From Orientallactaga sibirica (taxonomy: Eukaryota; Chordata; Mammalia; Rodentia; Dipodidae): 64,000 nucleotides of DNA. How positions within the stretch are numbered: the stretch's first letter is position 1; every line of letters starts with the position of its first letter. Positions 23,326 through 34,484 of the stretch are shown in pieces. The DNA is taken from NCBI GenBank assembly GCA_036365145.1, contig JAEOAD010000034.1, positions 17,079,501 through 17,143,500 on the forward strand, in the 5' to 3' direction. The position numbers and the translations under genes are program-made. The notes under the pieces are model-generated. The model saw only the letters and a list, made by a program, of their open reading frames with translations, did no database searches and was not told the DNA's origin.

Positions 23326-23486
23326 TGTTAAAGAAAATCCAAATAAGCATCCCTTTGGAAGGTGCTAGTCTGTTTTGTACTCTGGCCCTGCTGAACTCCT
23401 CTCTGGGTACTGCTATTACAGGACAGTGATTATGGGCCTGGCAGAATTCTTCCATCACCATTCTGGTGATAAGACTGGAAGACCAG
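23326..23486 (+). other. Candidate non-coding or cryptic exon
   Basis: A pyrimidine-rich run 'cttcctttttccctgctctg' precedes a CAG acceptor ending at 23325. The 161-base segment ends with ACCAG and the full consensus donor GTAAGT at 23487-23492. All three frames contain stops (the longest opens for 33 codons), so it would be a lncRNA or cryptic exon, not a coding one. A second GTAAGT follows at 23602-23607. Confidence 0.2.
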
Positions 23487-24220
23487 GTAAGTAACATCTC
23501 TGAACAATAATAATCCCCCAGTGAAGTAAACCAAGCAAGACAAGATTCAGACAGTAACTGAAAACCAGACATTTTATATATCATACCAAAGAGTGCTGAA
23601 GGTAAGTAAAGCTCTAAGAAATGTCATCCATCACCTATCTAGACAATTGTCTGTTCTGTCAACTTGTGGAGGGACAAAGGACATATTGCTGGGAAGCTTG
23701 GGGCTGCACAGGTGGATTCTTCACAGCTGTGTCCCTATAGGTGAGCTTTAGATCAGGATCTTCATTCAATTTTTCATTTGCAAGGATTCATTCATGTAAT
23801 GATCAGTTAAAGGTTTTCACAGCTGATTAACACGTTTAATTTCAGTGAAAAATATGTGAAAGAATCACAGATTTACCCAGTGCATTTCCAAGAAAGATTT
23901 TCAGACACTGTGTTTTAAGGAGTATGTTTTAGTGCTGGATCCCTAGTACATGCTTTAGTGAGAATCATTTCAGTTGAGGTATGGCAACATATTCCATTAA
24001 AAAAAAGTTCTACTATGTGAGGGGAAATGGTAAAAATAATTGATATGGTAAAACAAGGAATTGGGAGCTAGAAACTAAATTAGCTGTTTGATGTTTAAGA
24101 AATACCTTCTACTTTTCTGAACCACCATCTTCAAACATGAATCTTACAAAAACTAACAGGTAAACACTAGAGTTACTTTTAAATTCAGACTTCTGATATA
24201 TTACTTAAAAGCTAATGGAA

Positions 24221-24335
24221 GGCTGGAGAGATGACTCAGAGGTTAAGGCACTTGCTTACCATGCTTAATGATCCAGGTTCAATTCCCCTGTACCCATGTA
24301 AAAGCCAAATGCACAAAGTGGTGCATGCATCTAGG

Positions 24336-24366
<31 letters not shown>

Positions 24367-24433
24367 GCAGTGGCTAGAGACCCTGGCATACCTATTTCTC
24401 TCTCTCTCCTTGCAAATAAATATTTTTTTAAAG
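24221..24433 (+). mobile_element. B2 SINE with internal T expansion
   Basis: 'ggctggagagatgactcaga' head and 'agccaaatgcacaaagtgg' core. The usual 'ggagttcgtttgcagtgg' segment is replaced by a run of about 28 T at 24339-24366 before 'gcagtggctagagacc'. Target duplication gctaatggaa at 24211-24220 and 24434-24443. Confidence 0.92.
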
Positions 24434-24938
24434 GCTAATGGAATACAATTTAAAGATAGACCAATTTCTCTTCTAAAGCATCCCATTCTGGGAAAAATAT
24501 CTTATTCTTTATTTCTGAAACACCCTTTTGCATTAAGCCTGTTTATTCCACAGAATCTGCCTTTCCTTCATGCTATGTTTCTCTTTATTTCAAGCCAATG
24601 AGAATAATCACAGTTACTTTTTCAGTCAGTGGTTTTTAAGATGAAATTGTGAGCTTGTTTCCTCAGGTTGTTGATATATTCATTCAGCTTCACATGACAC
24701 CCCAGATTCTCTTCACCTCCTAGATGAAGCCTTATTGAAAGAACTTTATGGAAGTCCCTAAATTAGCATATTTATAGCCTGCCAATTGTTGACCTCACAT
24801 TTTGCTTGTGAAGAATTATAGCAAAAGTACACAATTACTTCTGTTTATTTTAGCATCACAGGAGCTCACAACTAACAGAAACTCAAATTTGTAAACAAAT
24901 AAATTGTCAAATAGTGGCAGTGCAGTGATGGAGAGCAC

Positions 24939-24942
<4 letters not shown>

Positions 24943-24982
<40 letters not shown>
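24943..24982. repeat. (TG)n microsatellite
   Basis: About 19 TG units after a short 'atatat' run. Confidence 0.95.
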
Positions 24983-24985
<3 letters not shown>

Positions 24986-25878
24986 AGAGCAGAGAGCTGA
25001 CAAAGATCATAGATAATCTCACCTAATATATTGTAGAGCTGGGGTCCAAGTCTGCTGGGTTTTGCCTAATATACTTTGTTTTAAATAATTAAATATCACA
25101 ACAAAAGCACTGATAATTTAAGTGTACTTCTTTCTCTCTGAAGGACATCAGAGGTTTTAAAAGACTTTTGATGGCTCTTGACTAGAAGCATGAAGAAAGT
25201 GATATGTCTGTGAATCAACAGATGAATGTGATCTATGTTGTAGACTACTATGAACAGGACCCATCAACTATGTCACCCACCAGGACCACATTGGAGATTT
25301 TCAGGCTACCTACAGGGCTCCTGTTAATCATGCAAGTGCTTCTTCTTGCCCAACAAGGGAAAAATGAAGAAAATATTTCTTCCATAAATCATACTTAAGA
25401 TCATTATAAACCTACACTAGTTCTAAAGCCTTATTTGGGTTTAAAAGCAGGGTTGTCAATGCATATTGTGACCTTGAACACCTTACTTTATGTTAATAGA
25501 CACATTTCCTAGGCTGAGCCTTAAAATTGAATGGAATGATGTGTGAAATACTTAGCTTCACTCTTAGTAAAGCAGCAGGTTAGAGATATCATGAGCATAT
25601 GATTATAATGACTGACATTTTTAGGTGAGTAGGTGGAAGGAGGGTAGAATGAAATAAGACTAGCTATATTTTAATCACTTGCATTGTTGAGACACATCAA
25701 ACATTAATTTTATGTTCTTTGTAGGGAACATCTCTGCCTTATCTTTATTTGGTTCATACTCCTGTCATCTCCCTTGCCACACCACTGAAACGTTCTATTA
25801 TCAACTTTAATGTCCTCACTTCAATCCTAACCTTACTGGTTAGGCAGCATTATAAATTTGATAGATGTTAAAACTGAG
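24983..25878. other. Unique sequence, no gene
   Basis: A 64-codon ORF at 25204-25398 has no recognisable motif. No repeat landmarks. Confidence 0.45.
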
Positions 25879-25993
25879 TGGCTGGAGAGATGGCTCTATG
25901 AAGCCTAAGGACCCATGATCAATTTTCCAGGACCCACTTACGCCAGACGCATGAAGTGGGGTATGCATCTGGAGTTTGTTTGCAGTGGCTAGA

Positions 25994-26038
<45 letters not shown>

Positions 26039-26090
26039 TTCTTTTCCTGCCTCTTTCTATCTCTCTCATATAAATAAATAATAATAATGT
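25879..26090 (+). mobile_element. B2 SINE with internal deletion
   Basis: 'tggctggagagatggctcta' jumps directly to 'tgaagcctaaggaccca', so about 20-30 bp that normally hold 'ggttaaggcacttgcctgc' are missing, including part of the A-box region. TC tract at 25997-26024, then TG units and an A-rich tail. Confidence 0.88.
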
Positions 26091-26197
26091 TTTAAAAACT
26101 TAGGCACAGAGATTATAAAATTGTGATAATAGCAATCATTATGTAACTGTATTTTCTACATATTCTGTAAAACACAAATTATTTTAAAAGTACATGT

Positions 26198-26453
26198 GGG
26201 CTGGAGAGATGGCTTAGCGGTTAAGACACCTGCCGCCTAAGCCTAAGAATGCTGGTTCCAATCTCCTGCGGTTCCAATCTCCAAGTCCCAGGTTTAACCA
26301 GATGCAAAGTGATGCAAGGGTGCAATGCCACACTTGACCACAGGGGTCACATGCATCCGGATTTCATTTGTAGCAGCTGAGAGGCTGCTGGCGTGCCCAT
26401 CTCTATCTGTCCTCTTCTCCCTCTCTCTCTGTGTCTTTCTCAAAAAAAAAAAA
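26198..26453 (+). mobile_element. B2 SINE, long variant subfamily
   Basis: 'gggctggagagatggcttag', then 'cgcctaagcctaagaatgc', two B-box-like motifs ggttccaatct (26254 and 26270), and the variant core 'agatgcaaagtgatgcaagg'. Target duplication aaaagtacatgt at 26186-26197 and 26454-26465. It looks young. Confidence 0.92.
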
Positions 26454-26465
26454 AAAAGTACATGT

Positions 26466-27892
26466 ATGATAAAAATCTCAAATGAATTCTATGGCATAAC
26501 TTTTCCTCAGATGAATATATGGAAAGCCACAGCGATTATTCACATCATTACTTATAAAGTCAGCATAAATACAAATATAACTCTGTCCATTCTTCCAGCC
26601 TTTAAGACCTGAGAAATTTTCCTCCAGCTTCCCCAATAACCTAATGATGATGCTGCACTTTGAGTCCTAGATATCTGCATTTTTTTTTTTTTGCTTCAAC
26701 ATCCTAGAAGGCTTGGAGTAAGTTAATATTATGGAATTTCCATAAGAAAGAAGCATAGGCTAGGCAAGTAGACAGTGAGAGTGCATTTTCTCCCAGTGCT
26801 GGAGGCAAGGTAGACATGTTGTAAGGGTTTTCCTGTGCTATCAGGCCTCTCTCCTTAGAAATTAGAGTGCCTTCTCTGAATGTCTTCTTTGCGTTTGTGT
26901 TCATACCTATGCTACTATCCTTCTAAAGACAGCTGCCATTGAAGATTTTGGACTTAGTAAATTATCCCGAAATACTGTGCCTCTGAATCTAGTAATGAAT
27001 TGAAGAAATTTGTATTAGAACTTAAATATATAATGGTCTGAGTCAAAGCCATGACTCACATGGGAGAATGAGAACCTTGGCTGCAGGTTGCTCTCTGAAA
27101 CTGTCTATCTGCCAAGAGAAATGTTCCACTAATTGCAAAGGTGGTTTATCTGCATACACTATGACATTCCTCATCCCAACCAAAAAATTAAAATGATAGC
27201 CTAAAATCATATCAAAGAAACAGTGGTATTGAGTTCAAGAGTTTCAACATTAATAAATTTAAAGTAAGATCATGACATAATACAGTGATCTTAAACCTAT
27301 AGCCATCATTACATGTGATTTTCTGTGCACCATGTTTCAAGATGACATGATTACCACCATGAATGGCAGAAAAGGAGAGAAGTAGCCTTATAATCAATCT
27401 ACTTTGAAACATTTCCCCAGCTAGGAGGTGTGACTTCAGCAATTAGACATGTATTGAGCACTTATGACACTTTGGGCACTATTTTGAGGTGGTTGTGGAT
27501 TCTTAAGTATATAGTACAATAATTGGGATTGAGATAATTAGGGTGAGAATAATGACAGAAAGACAGTATATAGGAATTTCCATTCACTCCTAAGAATATG
27601 TACAGAAATAATGGGTAATGAATCAATTAACCTTAAATAGTTCTATAGCAAGTATTTTTAATGCTAATAAATTGAGGCACATGATATAACATCTATTGTG
27701 TTCTTTCAAATTTGTAGGAAGGTTATTTTTAGGACTTATTTTTCTTTCTCATAATCTTCTATTTGCTTATATTGATTCAAGCTATGTTTATACCTATCTA
27801 AGCTCCAAGGTTAACTGTGATGGCTCATGGTAGGGTTATATCTTTTTCATCTATATATAATTGTTGACACTGATTGCCATTTTTGCTTTCAG
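26466..27892. other. Unique AT-rich sequence
   Basis: No gene or clear repeat. 27445-27500 has weak MIR/L2-like wording ('tattgagcacttatgacact'). Confidence 0.4.
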
Positions 27893-28009
27893 ATGGTGAC
27901 AGATATAGGACAGGGGCAATTCAGCAAGATGTGCATGACAAGACCTCCAATTGAAACGCAAACTGTGACAGTGAAGTCACCTCAGACAGAATGAAGCAGC
28001 ATCCAGATG
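27893..28009 (+). other. Candidate small exon with short ORF
   Basis: 'gccatttttgctttcag' is a good 3' splice site, with a branch-like 'ttgac' about 25 bases upstream. The next 117 bases end at a GT (28010). Frame 0 opens for 33 codons from ATG at 27893 to TGA at 27992-27994, 15 bases before the donor. The donor context GATG|GTAGGG is only fair. I do not recognise the peptide. Confidence 0.15.
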
Positions 28010-29620
28010 GTAGGGGTCAGAGAATCAGTGAGATGTAGTAATTAATGGGATTAGGAATGTTTAGTTCTTGGATGTAAACAATTCACTTGATATCTTGGTT
28101 AGGTGTCTCCATCTTTCAAAAGAAACTTGGAAACATTCAACATTCTTAATCAGAAGTATAAGATATTTGCCTCAAGATTAGGATTCCTACTTTAGTATAT
28201 TAATCTGGTATTGAGTATCAAATGGCTTAGAATTCCCTCCTTTCTTTTCAATGCCTGTTTATATTCAAAGTAGTATTGTGTATTTTTTTTTTGCAAAGCA
28301 CTCTGATATTTACTTATGATCATAGATTTTTTTTTCTGCAAAACTTTTATTTAATAGCCAATTTCACCTAGCACAGGAAGTTTTCTAGGTCAGCCAGCAC
28401 TAAGTACTCTGAGATTTTCCTTGTTATTAAATGGTTTCGTATCAGAGAAAATTTGTCTTTCAAATTGGTCAAGGTTGCTTGCTATTCTAATATGTCTCTC
28501 TAAGACTACAGCAGTAGTTTTCCACATTTTCTGCATCAAATAATGCCTTATTTTAAAAAAAAAAATGAGCAAGCCTCATTAAGAACGGGATAAATAGATC
28601 CTTGCTGAGGAGGTAAGTCACTCCTATGGGAACGAGACGTTTATGATCTGGCATATGGTGAGTGTTTCCTTCAGTGCTAGTGATGGGAGGCACTGGTTGG
28701 GTGTAATTCACAATTAATTGTGCCCAACAGTTCAATAATAATTTAGACAGAAACGGAAATGCAAAAGCATTCTTGGTTCCTAGGACCTTATAACTAGCAA
28801 CAAATACACAGAAACTAAGTTTCACTTGGTAGGACTGTGCTACCATTTTTTATTTTTTTCTCTTCTTATTCATTTTAGTTCTGTCCCTCCACCCTTGGCT
28901 TTTATATACTTTCTTTCTCCCTTTCTTTTTCTCTTTTTCATCCTTCCTTCTCTCCCATTTTTGGTCACTCTGTGCTTCTCTTTTACCTTCCTACTCTCAT
29001 TGTTCATCTCATGAGTGAGCCACTGAGCTGCCTCTGCCTGAAGATTTTCCCATTGGAACAAGACACCAAATATTTCAGCTACAGCTTATTTCATGGTGAG
29101 ATAACAGGGAAGTGGGGAGAATAAGGCTTTTTTTTTTTTCTGCCTTCATCAACAAAAAATATAAACATGTAAAATTACCTGCTTAACAAAAATTCTTTCT
29201 GAAAGTCTTCTATAAGGTGGTTGGCAGCAGTTGAAAAGTGGTGGGTAGATTTTCTGTTCTTTATAAGGGGTGATAGACAACCAACAGACATCCTTTTTTC
29301 TGTCTACAATCTGTTGTGAGGAGAAGAGCAAATTCAGCAGTTTTTGCAAAATTACTAGCACAGCAAGAAAGGCAGGCAAACAGATTGCTCAGATGGACGG
29401 ACTTTTAATAACTGGATCTATCAAGTCCTAGATTTGCTGCTTGCTGGGAGACTTCAAAGTGGGACTGCTTTTAAATATGTGATTTCTCCAAATTAGAGAA
29501 AACCCTGTGAAACATTTAGCAGTGCAGTTTGTACTTTGAAAGACTCCAGGAGGCTGGCTTTGATGTCATCTGCAGTGTCCACTCCACAATTCCTCCAAAA
29601 ACTCATGTCACTGCCACTTT
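28010..29620. other. Unique sequence, no gene recognised
   Basis: Includes a 97-codon antisense ORF at 28553-28846 and a pyrimidine-rich block at 28850-28985 (CTTTCT-rich). I see no domain or repeat family. Confidence 0.4.
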
Positions 29621-29637
29621 TTCATTTTATTAATTTT

Positions 29638-30136
29638 TTTTTATTAAGTAGAAACTTTGTATGGACACATCATGTGTTAGTATCATCATATACCACCTCT
29701 CTGATCCCAGTCCACTAAGTTCCCTCCTCAGTGAGATTGCTGGTATCCCCCCCGGGGTTATGGGTTATGAGACATGAGAACAGCAGTCATTGTAAAGGAG
29801 GGAGCAGTGTCTTTGCATATTCCCTTCCACTCTGTGGCTCTTACATTCTAACCCGCCCCCCCCAACCTTTTGCAAAATTCCCTGAGCCATGGTGGGTGTG
29901 TTGTAAGTCTACTTTCGTGTTGTGCTCTCAGCAGCTTCTTGATTTCTGCTTTGGTACATTTTGAGGATCCTCAGTGTCTGTCTCCATCACCTCTCATTGT
30001 CAGGCTTACCACGGAAGCAGCACTCTTGGTCATCATGTCAATTCTTCTGTAGTTTTACCTGGTTGATGTGCTTTGGTGCATGTGTGTACCCACTAGTGCA
30101 GGGAAACCAAGAGTTGGGGAACCAGGATCTGTGGGC
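29638..30136 (-). mobile_element. L1 3' end, antisense, inserted in an older L1 tail
   Basis: T-rich start, 'agtagaaactttgtatggac', then 'cactctgtggctcttacatt' and 'gcaaaattccctgagccatg'. The same landmarks recur in the neighbour at 30148. Flanking ttattaatttt at 29627-29637 and 30137-30147 is the target duplication, and it lies within the older element's A-tail. Confidence 0.7.
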
Positions 30137-30510
30137 TTATTAATTTTATTACTTTTTTATTAATTGAGAACTTTACTGTCTGGAGGTATTGCATATGGAG
30201 CATTTTGTCACCAGGATATACTCTTATGCTTCCTCCCCCCACTCCCTTTTCACTAAGGGCCCTCCTCAGTGGGGTTATTGGTATTCACTAAGGGGTCATA
30301 AATATACTCATCAGTCTCTGTGCCATGGGAGAGGGGCTGTGTGCTTCAGAATACACTCTCCCACACTGTGGCTCTTATGTTCTTTCTGTGCTTTCTTCTG
30401 CAGTGGTATGATATAAGCCTTCTTGAGTGTTGTGCTCTCAGCAGCTTCTGATTTTCTGCTTTGATGAGTTTTGAATCTCCTAGGTGTCTACTGCCATCTC
30501 CTTATTTAAC
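30137..30510 (-). mobile_element. L1 3' end, antisense (older host element)
   Basis: T-rich tail at 30137-30165, 'gagaactttactgtctgg', 'actaagggccctcctcagtg', 'ctctcccacactgtggctct' and 'gctctcagcagcttctgatt' parallel the left copy at about 80% by eye. Confidence 0.65.
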
Positions 30511-31284
30511 TGTGAAAAAACCAACTGTTTGTAAAATCATCCCTACTCTGTATTCTTTCCAACCTGTTCTGTGCCTCTGAAGACTGACTGATACTGACTG
30601 CACTGCATCCATGTGTCTTCCTGTGCCTGCTTTAAACTTTATCATTTAGGCTCCTAAAATGCATACTAATTTAATATCTTCATGCCAAGGACTTGAGTAG
30701 AACCAGACTCCTGCATGAATTACAGTACTTTCTCAATTTCTTTTGGTTTCTTTTAACTCAATTCACTTATTTATTCATAGACCTTACACTGAGCTCTTCT
30801 TTTTCTTACTCACTTTTTAGTACCCTACATTATCCCTAAAACAAAATGTTGGATGATTAAGAAAAAAAATTTTTATAATAAAAACTGAGGAAATTAAATG
30901 TTTCAACCAAGGACATAAGAAAGTCATTAGTAGAATTGAGTTTGAATTCCATTTTTTGAATCTATAATCAGAAATTAATTCCATAGACAACCAGTGTTGT
31001 GGGCATGCGTGATTCTAAGAGTGGAAATAAACATATTTACTATATGCATCTTGAAGAGTCAGAAAGCACATTATCACTTTATAAAGCCTATAGGCTTTGA
31101 GAAATTATATAGTAGGAAAATAAGTTAAATTAAATTGTATTTAAACTAGGAGAACCAAGTTTCCTAAGACCCACACATCTCATAGATGTAATGGTCTGTG
31201 AAATCCAGATTGGACTTCTCTACTCGCCTAAGCATACTTCAAAACCTGTATACTTCAGTACTCTGGAAACCAAGTTTCCAGACA
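30511..31284. other. Unique sequence, no gene
   Basis: AT-rich with no recognised repeat. Confidence 0.4.
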
Positions 31285-31287
31285 CAA

Positions 31288-31360
31288 ACACGCACGCACG
31301 CACGCACGCACGCACACACATGCATATGCATACGCACATGTACACACACACACACACAGA
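31288..31360. repeat. (ACGC)n/(CA)n compound microsatellite
   Basis: Five to six GCAC tetramers, a short imperfect stretch with 'tgcatatgcata', then CA units. The CpG-rich tetramer block is unusual for this AT-rich window. Confidence 0.93.
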
Positions 31361-31745
31361 GTTTTGCTCAGTCCCTCTTAGATGTTGTTCTCTATTCCTG
31401 TTCCCTGCTGGTTAATAATACCACTTAGCATGACGTAATGCAGCAGCTGCTTTGGTCATCAAAACTTAAAATGAAGGGAAAAGGATGAGAAATGGTCAAG
31501 ATTGAGTTCTCATATATGCCAAATCCTTCACTTTTCGAGTTTCTTCCTCAGATTTCCCTACATTAGAGAACTGAGGCCTATCACATGTGTTGTACAATGT
31601 TGTAAAGCAAACACAGGTTTCCAGTCTCTGGCTGCCTTATCCGTGATCATTTTTTCCATCCTGCAGATCTTCAAAGATGCCTGTAGTTAGCCATTCTTTC
31701 TTGCAAATGCTGAGGACAGATTGGTACTTTAAAAATGCAACAGCA

Positions 31746-31973
31746 GGGTTTGAGAGATGGCTTAGCAGTTAAGGTGCCTGCCTCCTAAGCCTAAGAACGC
31801 TAGTTCCAATCTCAGAGGTTCCAGTCTCCAGGTCCCACATTTAGCCAGATGCAAAGTGATGCAAGGGTGCAATGCCACACTTGACCACAAGGGTAGCATG
31901 CATCTGGATTTTGTTTGCAGCAGCTGAGAGGCTGCTGGCCATCCATCTCTGTCTTCCTCTCTCTCTCTCTCTC

Positions 31974-32005
<32 letters not shown>
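31746..32005 (+). mobile_element. B2 SINE, long variant subfamily
   Basis: 'gggtttgagagatggcttag', 'gcctcctaagcctaagaac', B-box-like motifs at 31802 and 31817, core 'cagatgcaaagtgatgcaag', TC tract and a long A-tail. Target duplication gcaacagca at 31737-31745 and 32006-32014. Confidence 0.92.
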
Positions 32006-32006
<1 letters not shown>

Positions 32007-32094
32007 CAACAGCAATGACCTAAATTCAAATGCCAAAATATTTCCATGGGATAAGAGAGACCACAAAATGTGCAGAGGCTAACTTATAGTTGCA

Positions 32095-32121
32095 GTAAAA
32101 AAAAAAAAAAAAAAAAAAAAA
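32095..32121. repeat. poly(A) tract
   Basis: About 24 A without a recognised SINE body to its left. Confidence 0.9.
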
Positions 32122-32174
32122 GTGAATTATAGTAAGTCTTAGAAATACAGTGTGTTGGTTGAATGTGGTAAGTC

Positions 32175-32350
32175 AAGATGTTCCAACCAGAGGGAAAAGC
32201 ATAGACAAAAACAACTGGTAAGGTCTTGCAGCTGTGTTTAAGAAAATATGATACATTTGAGTTGATGGAAATAGAAAATGCAAGAGCAGCAAGGAAAGAA
32301 GTTAGTTCTGTAGACCGGATCCTGAAGACAGAGGGGTTTACTTAGACACC
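32175..32350 (+). mobile_element. L2-like relic
   Basis: 'aaccagagggaaaagcatagac ... ggtcttgc' resembles the L2 phrase 'ccaggcagagggaacagcatgtgc'. It is old and diverged. Confidence 0.35.
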
Positions 32351-32603
32351 AAGCCAAAGGTAAATAAAATGCAAAGTGCACTCAGCTGAAAAGAGCCAAC
32401 TGTATGATTACCAAGAGGACCTGGGAGTGTGAAGTGATGTGATAGTATTCATAACTTAGCCTGATATGAAAAATAAAGAAGGAAGGTATACTAGCATACC
32501 TTTCTGTTGCTCTGGCCCTTGGGCTGAAAGTGCACTCATAGGGAGCCAGGCAGCAAAAGCATGTATGACAATCAGAACTCATTCATTTAAAATAGAGGAT
32601 TCA

Positions 32604-32785
32604 GGGGCTGGGGAAATGGCTTAGTGGTTAAGGCATTTGCCTGCGAAGCCTAAGACCCAAGTTCGATTCCCCAGGACTCACATAAGCCAGATGCACAAAG
32701 GGGCACATGCATCTGGAGTTCTTTGGCAGGGGCTGGAGGCCCTGGCATACCCATTCTCTCTTTCTGTCTGCCCCTTCCTGTCTCA

Positions 32786-32820
<35 letters not shown>

Positions 32821-32827
32821 ATATTTA
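32604..32827 (+). mobile_element. B2 SINE with (AAAT)n tail
   Basis: 'ggggctggggaaatggctta', 'gcatttgcctgcgaagcct', core 'agccagatgcacaaagggg', then a tail expanded to about nine AAAT units (32785-32823). The target duplication is imperfect: aaaatagaggattca (left) and aaaatagacaattca (right). Confidence 0.93.
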
Positions 32828-32842
32828 AAAAATAGACAATTC

Positions 32843-34448
32843 AATGAACTGTAACTAAAAGACCTGTCCATATTAACATTGTGCCATCATCCACTTTATA
32901 TATCTACTTAATGAGTTTTTATTATACAAATTTTTTTAACATCCATAGAAAACCCCCCTCCCCTCTGCAATACACACAAGTGATGCTGCTTTCTAAATGA
33001 GTTTAAAGGCAAATAAAGTTGGATTGCTTTAGGACCACTATTAGTAAGTTGATTTTCTCTGCTCAAGTTCCCCAAATGGGTTGTAAACTTACTTGTTTAG
33101 TGCTCTTCCTGCCTAGAGGCTATTGGGCTCTCCTAGGACCTGTTATTCAGAATAGCTTCTACTTCTACTTCTGTATGTAATTGATAATACTTACTTTTCA
33201 GTAATGCTTCTTTGCTGTCACTTGAATCAGATGGACTGGAAGTTTGAATGAGTTAGTGAACAGAGCTAGGTATTTGTGGTTCATATAATGTTAACAGAAA
33301 GAAGCATGCCTCAAACCTGCTTATACATTTAGCCTTTGTCTTCAGGTTTTCATCTCACAACTGAAATTAGGTGTTTTATGAAACTTACGTAATTTCTCAA
33401 CTTTGCAAAATGGAATTTATAGAAAAATGACAATAAAATATTCATTAAAATAAATTACATCTGTTCATTAATGACTCATCTGCTCTTGTTGCTACCCATA
33501 AATATTTAATTACTATTCCTAAATTCTAACACACTGAAGCAGGCAATAATACCATGACATAATCTTACATCAGTGCTGCCTTTCATCACTGCTTCCTCTG
33601 AATGTAAGTTTCCTGGAAGGAATCACTGTAGCAGTTTTGGCTATTGTTAAGTGTCTACAGTTTCCCAATTAGCTTCCTATACAGTAAGTGTTGGGGATTG
33701 AGATGAGGTATGGTAATCTACCACACATTTTCCTTCATCAGAAACAGGATCAAACATTTCTACATAAACCTATCTGAATGTTTGACAAATGTAGAACAAT
33801 GATAACTGACTGCTAAGAAAGTGCATTTTAGTTAACCTTCAAGGATGCATCCTACAATGCTCTAAACAAAGCTTTGAAATAATCGATTGGGACAATTGAA
33901 ATTCAGCTGCTTTACTCTGAGTTTAAGGTGCCTTCTAGTGGGAGTTCATTTTGCCTCTCCAAAAACAGGCAACACAGTTGAAATAAAGAATGTGAAAGCA
34001 ACAAATCCATCTCCATTTTCTAGGTCTTTATGGAGCATTTTTGAAATGCCACTTGCATGGAGACAAAGAAGGTGACAGAATGTGGAAATGCTTATCAATA
34101 TTCTCCTAAATTTTCTTGCCTCACTAGATAGAATGAGTTTAGCAGGGGCTTTATATCTAGACATGAATCTCTGAACTCACAGTGACTCTGCCTACAGGTA
34201 AATCAGGGCCAAGTAATATCTTAAGCAGTGTTTGTTAAACTTAAATCCTTCTTTGAGAAGGGCCATGAATAAGAGGCTTAGAAGTTTGAACTTTATCCTG
34301 CAGGCAAAATAGAGCTATCACAACCCAGTATGACAGATGAAATGAAGGGGCAGTATAGAGCAGTGTTTTTGTAATGGCTGAACAGTAGAGTTGTCTTGAG
34401 AATAGTCACGGTTACATGCATAGAGACAAGAGATTTAATTACACCGAA

Positions 34449-34450
<2 letters not shown>
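32843..34450. other. Mostly unique sequence; weak L2-like stretch at the right
   Basis: No gene. 34230-34330 has L2-like wording ('agaagtttgaactttatcct'). ORFs at 33887-34075 and 33946-34164 are overlapping and motif-free. Confidence 0.4.

Positions 34451-34480
<30 letters not shown>
34451..34480. repeat. (CA)n microsatellite
   Basis: About 15 AC units. Confidence 0.95.

Positions 34481-34484
<4 letters not shown>

Noticed and set aside
23267..23584. 105-codon antisense ORF
   Set aside because: No motif. The interest of this interval is the splice-like signals on the + strand, which do not support a protein.
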